Shown here: positions 29,190 to 37,551 of the stretch, piece after piece
How positions within the stretch are numbered: position 1 is the stretch's first letter
How the letters are laid out: each line of letters starts with the position of its first letter
Assembly (NCBI GenBank): GCA_029054245.1
Contig: JAIDFQ010000043.1
Span: 248,001 to 312,000, forward strand
Reading direction: 5' to 3'
DNA: 64,000 nt
Source of the DNA: Lachnospiraceae bacterium
Lineage (GTDB): Bacteria; Bacillota; Clostridia; Lachnospirales; Lachnospiraceae
Made by a program: the position numbers and the translations under genes
Notes under the pieces: model-generated
What the model was told of the DNA's origin: nothing
What the model saw: the letters and a program-made list of their open reading frames with translations, nothing else
Databases searched by the model: none

Positions 29190-30574
29190 TGGACGTATTA
29201 AAGAAAGTCCCTGTCAGGGAACAGGATGCAAAGGTTCGGGCTGCCAATTTTGAGGAAGTCTGTCTGGGATATAACAAAGAAGAAGCAATGGAGGAGGCGG
29301 CAAGATGCATCAACTGCAAAAATGCGCAGTGTATTAAGGGGTGTCCTGTATCCATAGATATTCCGGGTTTTATTGAAAAGGTCAAAGATGGAGACGTGGA
29401 AGCCGCTTATCAGGTCATCAGCAATTCTTCAGCACTGCCCGCTGTCTGCGGACGCGTCTGCCCACAGGAGAGTCAATGCGAAGGAAAATGTATCAGAGGA
29501 ATCAAGGGTGAGCCAATCTCAATCGGTAAGCTGGAACGGTTCGTGGCAGACTGGGCTGCTGATAACGGAATAAAGCCCCAAGGAGCTGAGGCGAAAAATG
29601 GAAAGAAAGTGGCTGTGATTGGTTCAGGACCGGCGGGACTTACCTGTGCAGGGGATCTTGCCAAGATGGGATATGAAGTGACGATTTTTGAAGCGCTTCA
29701 TGAGCCGGGCGGCGTGCTTGTGTATGGTATTCCAGAATTCCGTCTTCCTAAAATGAATGTAGTAGCGAAGGAAATTGAAAATGTTAAATCGCTTGGTGTT
29801 AAGATTGAGACCAATGTGGTAGTAGGAAAATCAGTTACTATAGATGAATTGCTAAAAGAAGAGGGATTTGATGCCGTATTTATTGGTTCTGGCGCAGGAC
29901 TTCCTAAATTCATGGGAATCCCTGGTGAACAGGCAAACGGCGTGTTCTCAGCAAATGAATATCTGACCAGAAGCAATTTGATGAAGGCTTTTGATGAAGA
30001 ATCCAGCACACCGATTATGAGAGGCAAAAAGGTAGCCGTGGTAGGTGGAGGTAACGTTGCGATGGATGCCGCCAGAACGGCGCTGCGTCTCGGAGCAGAG
30101 GTACATATCGTATATAGAAGAAGCGAGGAAGAGCTTCCCGCCCGGGTGGAGGAGGTACACCACGCAAAGGAAGAGGGAATCATTTTTGATCTTTTGACGA
30201 ATCCAGTGGAAATTATTGAAGATGAAAAAGGCTGGGTAAAAGGGATAAAATGTATCAGGATGGAGCTTGGTGAGCCTGATGAATCCGGCAGAAGACGTCC
30301 GGTTGAGGTTCCGGGATCAGAATTTACAATTGATGTGGATACCGTGATCATGTCCCTTGGAACTTCTCCTAATCCGCTTATTTCTTCTACGACGGAAGGA
30401 CTGGAAGTCAATAAATGGAAATGCATCGTGGCAGATGAAACCGTTGGAAAGACTACCAAGGAAGGTGTTTATGCCGGCGGAGATGCTGTGACAGGAGCTG
30501 CAACCGTTATTCTTGCCATGGGTGCAGGACGTGCGGGAGCAAAGGGAATTGATGAATATCTGAAAAACAAATAA
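29189..30574 (+). CDS. nfnB: NADPH-dependent glutamate synthase-like / NfnB large subunit
   Basis: CINCKNAQCIKGCPVSIDIPGFI; VCPQESQCEGKCIRG; VIGSGPAGLTCAGDLAKMGYEVTIFEA. TAATG overlap with nfnA. Confidence 0.9.
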   Translation: MDVLKKVPVREQDAKVRAANFEEVCLGYNKEEAMEEAARCINCKNAQCIKGCPVSIDIPGFIEKVKDGDVEAAYQVISNSSALPAVCGRVCPQESQCEGKCIRGIKGEPISIGKLERFVADWAADNGIKPQGAEAKNGKKVAVIGSGPAGLTCAGDLAKMGYEVTIFEALHEPGGVLVYGIPEFRLPKMNVVAKEIENVKSLGVKIETNVVVGKSVTIDELLKEEGFDAVFIGSGAGLPKFMGIPGEQANGVFSANEYLTRSNLMKAFDEESSTPIMRGKKVAVVGGGNVAMDAARTALRLGAEVHIVYRRSEEELPARVEEVHHAKEEGIIFDLLTNPVEIIEDEKGWVKGIKCIRMELGEPDESGRRRPVEVPGSEFTIDVDTVIMSLGTSPNPLISSTTEGLEVNKWKCIVADETVGKTTKEGVYAGGDAVTGAATVILAMGAGRAGAKGIDEYLKNK

Positions 30575-30607
30575 ATTGCAGCAAAATTAAAATGCTGCCC
30601 TAAAACG

Positions 30608-30637
30608 TGCCGGAACTAGTTTCCGGCATGGCTTTTA
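30608..30637 (+). terminator. Intrinsic terminator after nfnAB
   Basis: TGCCGGAA-CTAGT-TTCCGGCA stem-loop followed by short T-run. Confidence 0.65.
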
Positions 30638-30709
30638 TAAGAAAATATTAATAATTTTACTGAGACAAAATTAAAAATTTTGTTGTATGGTTGTAAAGGA
30701 GGATACACC

Positions 30710-31009
30710 ATGATCCATCATATTGTTTTATGGAATTTAAAGGAGGACTTATCAAAGCAGGAAAGGCTTGAAGCAGCGCTTGAAATTAAGAGGAGGCTTG
30801 AAGCGGTAGCCGATACAGCAGAGGGCGTGATATCGCTTCAAGTGGTGATTAATCAGATGGAATCCAGCAATAAGGATATCGCCCTGATTTCCCGGTTTGA
30901 GACGGAAGAAGCGCTTAAAGCCTATCAGGTATCGCCAGCGCATGTGGAGGCAGGAGAATATGTCCGCAGTGTGACAACAGGGAGAAGCTGCTTTGATTTT
31001 AAGGAGTGA
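30710..31009 (+). CDS. Dabb (stress-responsive alpha/beta barrel) family protein
   Basis: MIHHIVLWNLKED...; AEGVISLQVVINQMESSNKDIALISRFETEEALKAYQVSPAHVEAGEYVRSV. Confidence 0.88.
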   Translation: MIHHIVLWNLKEDLSKQERLEAALEIKRRLEAVADTAEGVISLQVVINQMESSNKDIALISRFETEEALKAYQVSPAHVEAGEYVRSVTTGRSCFDFKE

Positions 31010-31011
31010 CT

Positions 31012-32073
31012 ATGAAAAAATTATTTGATGAAAACGAAACAGAATATCCGGGAGGGGAATGGGCAAAAGTGCTTGTCAAAGTCGTTCCCTTTGTGCTGAT
31101 CCTTCTTATTCTTGCCGTCATGTTTATCGTCGATCAGGTAAAGAAGGATAATGACGGACAGACGGAGAATCTACAGCAGAATATCATGGATTACGCAGAT
31201 GAAAACCGCATTGACCAGACCTTGGCAGAAGCGGTGGTGCAGGCATCTCCTGCTGTCAGGGACGAGGATGTGCAGGAAGATAGCCTGGAAAATAGCAAGG
31301 AGAGTGCGGACAAAGAAGCGCCCATGCAGCCGGCGGATGCGCCAAGCCCTACGCCCTATAAGGAAATCATGGAAGCTGGAAAAATAGATTACAGCAAGGT
31401 AATGTTCAATAAGGATACGCAGCTTGCGGAAATGATGACTTATTGGGAGGAGAATAACCAAAAAGCATTAGATGATCTTGCAAATCTGGATCATTATATT
31501 GCCATGTCATGGAAGCTTAAAGGAACAAAGGATTTTTATTATTACGGTGGCGTAAATAGTAGCGGCCAGCCGGATGGGAAAGGAATCGCAGTGTATGCAG
31601 ACAATCAGTATTACTACGGCGATTGGAAGGATGGAGTAAGGAGTGGAAACGGTACATGGATTCATTATCATATGCATCCAACGGAAAACACAAAGGATTT
31701 GTATACCTATCACCAGTATACGGGCGGTTGGGCGGACGATCTGCCGGAGGGAGAAGGCTCTGAACACTATGATTATAACCAGTCTCTTTTAGTGGAAGGC
31801 GTGGGATATGATGCAAATCTGATTGGAAGCTACGAAAAAGGGCTTATTCACGGTGACTTCTATATTACCAATCTTTATGCGGATGAAAGTACCAAAGAAT
31901 GGAATGCACAGGCGCAGAAGGGGTCATGGGTTTATTTAAACGATAATAAAGATAAAAAGGGAAACAGGACCATTCACGTTGAAGTCAGCAACCCTGACAA
32001 CTATATTTGGATGCATCCCAGGGACAATGTGAATATTGGTGTTCCGTGCCTGATCTCAAAGAATAAAAACTAG
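31012..32073 (+). CDS. Membrane-anchored MORN-repeat protein
   Basis: N-terminal TM segment VLVKVVPFVLILLILAVMFIV; MORN-type repeats YYYGGVNSSGQPDGKGIAVYADNQYYYGDWKDGVRSGNGTW. Confidence 0.8.
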   Translation: MKKLFDENETEYPGGEWAKVLVKVVPFVLILLILAVMFIVDQVKKDNDGQTENLQQNIMDYADENRIDQTLAEAVVQASPAVRDEDVQEDSLENSKESADKEAPMQPADAPSPTPYKEIMEAGKIDYSKVMFNKDTQLAEMMTYWEENNQKALDDLANLDHYIAMSWKLKGTKDFYYYGGVNSSGQPDGKGIAVYADNQYYYGDWKDGVRSGNGTWIHYHMHPTENTKDLYTYHQYTGGWADDLPEGEGSEHYDYNQSLLVEGVGYDANLIGSYEKGLIHGDFYITNLYADESTKEWNAQAQKGSWVYLNDNKDKKGNRTIHVEVSNPDNYIWMHPRDNVNIGVPCLISKNKN

Positions 32074-32132
32074 TGGAAACCGATGCCAATCCGTAGTAAA
32101 ATAAGAAGTGGGGTTAAAGGAGGGTTTGGGAT

Positions 32133-32633
32133 ATGGCATGGGGATCAGTTTATGTCAACAATGAGGAAAAGGCGGAAGAGAACAGGACTTCGGCGTATAC
32201 CTTTCTGATTGTAGGAGGCGTTGGGCTTATTGTTATTGTCCTGTTTTTTCTTGGCATCATTGATATTAAGATGTCACTTACAAACAAGTATATGATTAGC
32301 GGTGTTATGGGGGTTTTGTTTCTTCTTTTTATCGTTATGGGAATCATATCCATGAAAAATTTCAGGACTTTTAAAAGGAAAGCCTGCAAGGAGAACAACC
32401 TGACAGTCGAAATCAAAAGATGGTGCATGGAAAATTTCAGGAAAGAAGAAATCGATCATGTGTTGGCGTTTTCGGATGAGAGGGAAGAGGTTCAATATTT
32501 TCAACGCTATGATCATATGAAAAATGCTATTAAAAATCAGTTTGTGAATTTGGACGAAGGCTATCTGGACAGGCTTGTGGAGGAAATCTATCCTGAGATT
32601 TTTGAGGATACTTTAGGGGAAAGAGAAATTTGA
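32133..32633 (+). CDS. Uncharacterised membrane protein (two TM segments)
   Basis: ORF with AGGAGG RBS; TM segments FLIVGGVGLIVIVLFFLGII and YMISGVMGVLFLLFIVMGII. Confidence 0.7.
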   Translation: MAWGSVYVNNEEKAEENRTSAYTFLIVGGVGLIVIVLFFLGIIDIKMSLTNKYMISGVMGVLFLLFIVMGIISMKNFRTFKRKACKENNLTVEIKRWCMENFRKEEIDHVLAFSDEREEVQYFQRYDHMKNAIKNQFVNLDEGYLDRLVEEIYPEIFEDTLGEREI

Positions 32634-33112
32634 AAAAGATTACAATTATATGTGTTGGCAAAATAAAGGAAGATTTTTACAGAAAAGCGGTATCAGAATA
32701 TGAGAAAAGGCTTGGCAGATATTGCAAATTGGAAATGATACAGGTGCAGGATGAGAAGACACCTGATGATGCGGGATGGGTATTAGAAGAACAGATTAAG
32801 GAAAAGGAAGCGGCACGGATCTTGAAGCATGTAAAAGAGGACGCATATGTCATTACACTTGAGATTAAGGGAGAGAAGCCAGATTCTGTGTCTTTTGCAA
32901 ATCAGTTAAACCAGCTTGCCGTGCAGGGGAAAAGTCATATACAGTTTATCATCGGCGGTTCGCTGGGACTTCATGAAAGCGTATCGAAAGCGGCACATCG
33001 GGCAGTGAGTTTTTCAAATATGACATTCCCCCATCAATTGATGAGGGTTATTTTGCTTGAACAGATTTACAGAAGCTACAGGATCATGAAAGGAGAACCA
33101 TATCATAAATAA
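32630..33112 (+). CDS. rlmH: 23S rRNA (pseudouridine(1915)-N(3))-methyltransferase RlmH
   Basis: KKITIICVGKIKEDFYRKAVSEYEKRLGRYCKLEMIQVQDEKT; HIQFIIGGSLGLHESV; SNMTFPHQLMRVILLEQIYRSYRI. TTG start. Confidence 0.96.
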   Translation: MKKITIICVGKIKEDFYRKAVSEYEKRLGRYCKLEMIQVQDEKTPDDAGWVLEEQIKEKEAARILKHVKEDAYVITLEIKGEKPDSVSFANQLNQLAVQGKSHIQFIIGGSLGLHESVSKAAHRAVSFSNMTFPHQLMRVILLEQIYRSYRIMKGEPYHK

Positions 33113-33165
33113 AAAAGAATCCTTCTTGCAGGTATAGCTGCCATTTCTTTCACATATAGTATGAT

Positions 33166-33504
33166 ATGATGAAGAGAGAAAACCGCAAATTTAAAAATAA
33201 ATGGAATCAGACAAGAGAGGAAAGGCAAGATTTGAGGCATGGGCATGGGAAGGAGCTTGTGGTAGAATCTTTAAAATTACCGAAGGATTCGCTTCTTGGC
33301 GCATCGATTGTCACTTTGACGGGAAATACAGAAGTATTCGTAGAAAATTATAAAGGAATCATTGAATATACCAGCCAGATGATTTTGCTTCAGGGAAAAA
33401 CCTGTAAGATTGAAATCTGCGGAAGGCGGCTGAACATTGTTTATTATACAAATGAAGACATGAAAATAAATGGCTGTGTAGAGGCAGTCCGTTATCTCAT
33501 GTGA
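33166..33504 (+). CDS. yqfC: Sporulation protein YqfC (exact start uncertain)
   Basis: LKLPKDSLLGASIVTLTGNTEVFVENYKGIIEYTSQMILLQGKTCKIEICGRRLNI; directly upstream of yqfD. Confidence 0.85.
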   Translation: MMKRENRKFKNKWNQTREERQDLRHGHGKELVVESLKLPKDSLLGASIVTLTGNTEVFVENYKGIIEYTSQMILLQGKTCKIEICGRRLNIVYYTNEDMKINGCVEAVRYLM

Positions 33505-33532
33505 AGATGGAATAAACTTTGTGAGGTGTGGT

Positions 33533-34783
33533 ATGATACAGGTCATTCGCTATTTAAAGGGATATCTTGCCATTAAGGTTTTTGGGTTTTCGCCAGAACG
33601 GTTCATGAATCTGTGCAGCAATCATAATATATTTCTTTGGGATATTGAAAATCATGGTGATTATTACACCATGAAGATCAGCCTGAAGGGATTTTATCGT
33701 CTTAGGGGAATTTCCAGAAAAACGGGTACCAGGGTGGTCATAACGAAACGTTATGGACTACCCTTTCTTTCTTTACGGATGTGGAGACGGAGAATATTTG
33801 TATGCGGACTTTTGGGGAGCCTTATTTTCTGGATTTGGATGTCGGGATTTATCTGGGCAATCGAAGTTGAAGGAAATTATTATGTGACAACAGATGTTTT
33901 CCAGGATTTTCTGGTAAGCAGCGGTTTTGAAGCAGGGATGAAAAAAAGTGATGTTGAAATCGAAGCGCTGGAGAAGGCAATCAGAAATGAGTTTGATATT
34001 GTTACCTGGACCTCTGCAAGGATTGACGGTACGAGGCTTTTGATTCAGGTGAAAGAAAATGACCTGATTCAGGCAGATGAGAGTAAACCGGAATTGCCGG
34101 ATGGTGAGGGAGTGGATTTGGTTGCGGGAAAAGAGGGCGAAATCGTCAGTATAGTGACTCGGAGCGGGACGCCTAAGGTGACGGCGGGTACATTGGTAAA
34201 CGAAGGAGATGTACTGGTAGAGGGCGGTGTCCCGATTATGAATGAGGATGGCACCGTCAGATATTATGATTACTGCAGGGCAGATGCGGATATTATGCTG
34301 AAATGTACTTATCTGCTGAAAGAAGAGTTGAAAGAACAGTATGAGCAGAAGCAATACACAGGCAATGAAAAGAAAAGTCTCTTTATTATGTTCGGGACAA
34401 AAAAGGTTAAATTACCGACGATTGGGAAAGGGTATGAAACATATGACGTGATAGAAGAAAAGAAGCAGTTGAAGCTGTTTGAAAATTATTATCTTCCAGT
34501 GTATATTGGGAGTGATCTTGTCAGAGAATATGTGGTTGAGGAGAAAATCTACAGCCAGAATGAGGTAAAAAAACTTTTTGAAGAAAAAATACAAAAATTT
34601 ATAGAAACTTTACAGGAAAAGGGGGTACAAATTATAGAAAAAAATGTTACAATAAATAAGGTTTCCGGCGTATGGAAGATGAAAGTTGATTTTCAGGCGA
34701 TTGAAAAGACTGGAACGGAAAGAAAAACCCAGCTTGTGCAGGTGGAAGAAGAGCCGCAGCAGGAGGGGGAAATCCAGGAATAA
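33533..34783 (+). CDS. yqfD: Sporulation protein YqfD
   Basis: IRYLKGYLAIKVFGFSPERFMNLCSNHNIFLWDIENHGDYYTMKISLKGFYRLRGISRKTGTRVVITKRYGLPF. Confidence 0.92.
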   Translation: MIQVIRYLKGYLAIKVFGFSPERFMNLCSNHNIFLWDIENHGDYYTMKISLKGFYRLRGISRKTGTRVVITKRYGLPFLSLRMWRRRIFVCGLLGSLIFWIWMSGFIWAIEVEGNYYVTTDVFQDFLVSSGFEAGMKKSDVEIEALEKAIRNEFDIVTWTSARIDGTRLLIQVKENDLIQADESKPELPDGEGVDLVAGKEGEIVSIVTRSGTPKVTAGTLVNEGDVLVEGGVPIMNEDGTVRYYDYCRADADIMLKCTYLLKEELKEQYEQKQYTGNEKKSLFIMFGTKKVKLPTIGKGYETYDVIEEKKQLKLFENYYLPVYIGSDLVREYVVEEKIYSQNEVKKLFEEKIQKFIETLQEKGVQIIEKNVTINKVSGVWKMKVDFQAIEKTGTERKTQLVQVEEEPQQEGEIQE

Positions 34784-34800
34784 CAGATTGGGAGAAACAG

Positions 34801-35808
34801 ATGGAAGAAGTCTCTGAACGGATCAGGGTATCAGCGAAAGATCAGCAGAACGTTTTTGGTCAGTTTGACAGCCATATCAAAAAGCTGGAAAGGCAGCTTA
34901 AGGTAACAATTGTAGACCGGAACGGGGAAGTGCAGATCAGTGGAAGAGAGCCTTATGTCAAAAAAGCAAAAAAAGTGATTCAGGAATTGGCGGAATTATC
35001 AATGAGAGGAAATATCATAGAGGAACAAAATGTAGATTATGCAATTACAATGAGCATGGAAGAAAATGAGGATATCTTGTTGGAGATAGATAAAGAGTGC
35101 ATTTGTCATACGATAGCAGGTAAGCCAATCAAACCAAAGACACTGGGGCAGAAGCGATATGTGGATGCTATCAGGAATAATATGATTGTGTTTGGATTAG
35201 GACCTGCGGGGACGGGCAAGACCTATCTTGCCATGGCGATGGCGATAACGGCATTTAAGAGCCAGGAAGTGGAGCGGATTATATTAACCAGACCTGCAAT
35301 TGAAGCAGGGGAGAAGTTGGGATTTCTTCCGGGAGATCTGCAAAGCAAAGTGGATCCTTATTTAAGGCCATTGTACGACGCGCTTTATCAGATTATGGGG
35401 GCAGAGACCTTCCTTAAAAATATGGAAAAAGGACTGATTGAAGTAGCGCCGCTTGCATATATGAGGGGGCGGACACTGGACAATGCCTATATTATTTTGG
35501 ATGAAGCACAGAATACAACGCCTGCGCAGATGAAGATGTTTCTTACGAGAATCGGATTTGGATCTAAAGTGATTGTAACCGGAGATGCGTCACAGAAGGA
35601 TCTTTCACCGGGAACTGTTTCAGGACTTGATGTGGCACAGAAAGTCCTTCAGAATATAGAAGGAATTGAACTGTGCAAGATGACAAGCCGGGATGTTGTA
35701 AGGCATCCGCTGGTACAGAAGATTGTAAAGGCATATGAGACTTACGAGGCAAGAGAAAGTAACATGACGAAGCGTAGAAGCGGGAATACAGTTTATGGGA
35801 AAAAGTAG
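34801..35808 (+). CDS. phoH: PhoH family ATPase
   Basis: PKTLGQKRYVDAIRNNMIVFGLGPAGTGKTYLAMAMAI; ILTRPAIEAGEKLGFLPGDLQSKVDPYLRPLYDAL; IILDEAQNTTPAQMKMFLTRIGFGSKVIVTGD. Confidence 0.95.
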   Translation: MEEVSERIRVSAKDQQNVFGQFDSHIKKLERQLKVTIVDRNGEVQISGREPYVKKAKKVIQELAELSMRGNIIEEQNVDYAITMSMEENEDILLEIDKECICHTIAGKPIKPKTLGQKRYVDAIRNNMIVFGLGPAGTGKTYLAMAMAITAFKSQEVERIILTRPAIEAGEKLGFLPGDLQSKVDPYLRPLYDALYQIMGAETFLKNMEKGLIEVAPLAYMRGRTLDNAYIILDEAQNTTPAQMKMFLTRIGFGSKVIVTGDASQKDLSPGTVSGLDVAQKVLQNIEGIELCKMTSRDVVRHPLVQKIVKAYETYEARESNMTKRRSGNTVYGKK

Positions 35809-37033
35809 TGAGAATAAAGAGTTAAAGGATACAGGTAAGGAATTTGGTCAAAAAACAGGGGGAGCGCTTGTTTCGGAAGTCATTTTATTTTTGCTGACGA
35901 TCGTTGTGAGCGCATTGTCTGCTTACTACTACCAAAAGTCCAAGATAGAGATTACAGGTATTGCGATTCTTTCAGGAATTGGTTTTGGATGTACTTGGTT
36001 TGCGATGGAGAGAAGCCGGGAGGACGGTACCTACTTATACGATAATGAGAAACACCCGGGGAGATTTACGATTATCTACCTGTTTTGTTTAGGGGGAAGC
36101 ATTTTATTTCCAATGCTGCCGGTTGGCGGATGGCCGTATCTGGCAGTGTTTGTAGGGCTGATGTTTTTTGGAAATCAGATGATTGGTCTTTTATCGGGCG
36201 GTACCTTGCTTATGGTATCAATCTTGCTCCAAGGAAGCGGAAGTATTTCTTTCTTTGTATATTTTATCAGCGGATTTGTAGGTATCTTAGTTTTTTCATA
36301 TGTGAATGAAAATTTCAAAATATGGCTGCCCCTTTTTATATCTCTTTTGATGCTGTTTGTCTGCCTGTCTATACAGGAAGTATTATATGCCAATGAAGTA
36401 TTATCAGCCACAATGTTTATGATACCGATGGCAAATCTACTAATCAGCGTTATTTTGCTCATCATACTTCTTAAGTTTTTCAGTTTTTCCATTATTTATA
36501 GGGAACGAGATCTTTATGTGGATCTCAATGACCCAGAATGCCCGTTGCTGGTGGAATTAAAAAATTGCTCGAAAGAGGAATACTATCATGCTGTCCATAC
36601 GGCATATTTGTGCGACAGGATTGCCAAAAAAATAAGTTATGATGATGCGTTTGCAAAGGCATGTGGCTATTATCATAGAATCGGGACAATAAAAGGCAAA
36701 AACACATGGGAAAACACGGAGGAAATCCTTAAGGAAAATCATTTTCCAGAAGAAGTACAGAGGGTTTTGAAAGAATATTTGGATAAGGGGGAAAGAATTT
36801 TATCCAAAGAAACGGTGTTGCTTCTTTTTTGCGACTCGGTTATTTCATCCATTCGTTATCTTTTTTCCAAAGAGCCCAAAATAGAATTGGATTATCAGAA
36901 GATCATCAACACGATATTTAAAAAAAAGCTGGAAAGTGGTATGATAGATTATAGCGGCGTGTCTTTGGGAGAACTGCAGGAAATGAAAAGGATTCTAGTG
37001 GAGGAAAGGCTATATTATGACTTCTTACGTTGA
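35795..37033 (+). CDS. PgpH/YqfF-position membrane protein with degenerate HD domain
   Basis: Sits between phoH and ybeY; multiple TM segments followed by HD-like region with YYHAVHTAYLCDRIAKKISYDDAFAKACGYYHRIGTIKG (HR instead of HD). Confidence 0.75.
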   Translation: MGKSSENKELKDTGKEFGQKTGGALVSEVILFLLTIVVSALSAYYYQKSKIEITGIAILSGIGFGCTWFAMERSREDGTYLYDNEKHPGRFTIIYLFCLGGSILFPMLPVGGWPYLAVFVGLMFFGNQMIGLLSGGTLLMVSILLQGSGSISFFVYFISGFVGILVFSYVNENFKIWLPLFISLLMLFVCLSIQEVLYANEVLSATMFMIPMANLLISVILLIILLKFFSFSIIYRERDLYVDLNDPECPLLVELKNCSKEEYYHAVHTAYLCDRIAKKISYDDAFAKACGYYHRIGTIKGKNTWENTEEILKENHFPEEVQRVLKEYLDKGERILSKETVLLLFCDSVISSIRYLFSKEPKIELDYQKIINTIFKKKLESGMIDYSGVSLGELQEMKRILVEERLYYDFLR

Positions 37034-37523
37034 AAATGAGACATCTATGACATTTGCGTTTGATGTGAAGGAAATTTTAGATTTAATCATGGAAGAAGTC
37101 CTTACACAGGAAGGCTGCCCTTATGAGGCACAGGTAAACCTTCTGATTACAGATAATCAAGGGATACACGAATTTAACAGCCTCTACAGGCAAGTGGACG
37201 CGCCTACGGATGTACTTTCCTTTCCGATGATAGATTTTGTCAAGGAAGCCGATTTTTCTGTTGTGGAGAGCGGTGAAGCGGACTATTTCGATCCCGAAAG
37301 CGGGGAGCTTGTTTTGGGGGATATCATCCTATCGGCAGAAAAAGTAAACGAACAGGCAATAAAATTTGGTCATTCACCCAAAAGAGAATTTGCCTTTTTG
37401 ACAGCACACAGCATGCTTCATTTATGTGGATATGATCATATGACCCAAAAAGATGCGGCTGTGATGGAAGAGAAACAGGAAAATGTTCTTAGGAAACTGG
37501 GAATTACGAGGGATAATGAATGA
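37017..37523 (+). CDS. ybeY: Endoribonuclease / rRNA maturation factor YbeY
   Basis: VDAPTDVLSFPM; LGDIILSAEKV; REFAFLTAHSMLHLCGYDHMT (HxxxHxxGxDH). Confidence 0.95.
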   Translation: MTSYVENETSMTFAFDVKEILDLIMEEVLTQEGCPYEAQVNLLITDNQGIHEFNSLYRQVDAPTDVLSFPMIDFVKEADFSVVESGEADYFDPESGELVLGDIILSAEKVNEQAIKFGHSPKREFAFLTAHSMLHLCGYDHMTQKDAAVMEEKQENVLRKLGITRDNE

Positions 37524-37551
37524 AACCTGAGTAAAATGGACAGGAGAATTT

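Noticed and set aside
29698-30459. 253-aa minus-strand ORF opposite nfnB
   Set aside because: Shadow ORF with Ser/Thr/Pro-rich translation inside a conserved gene.
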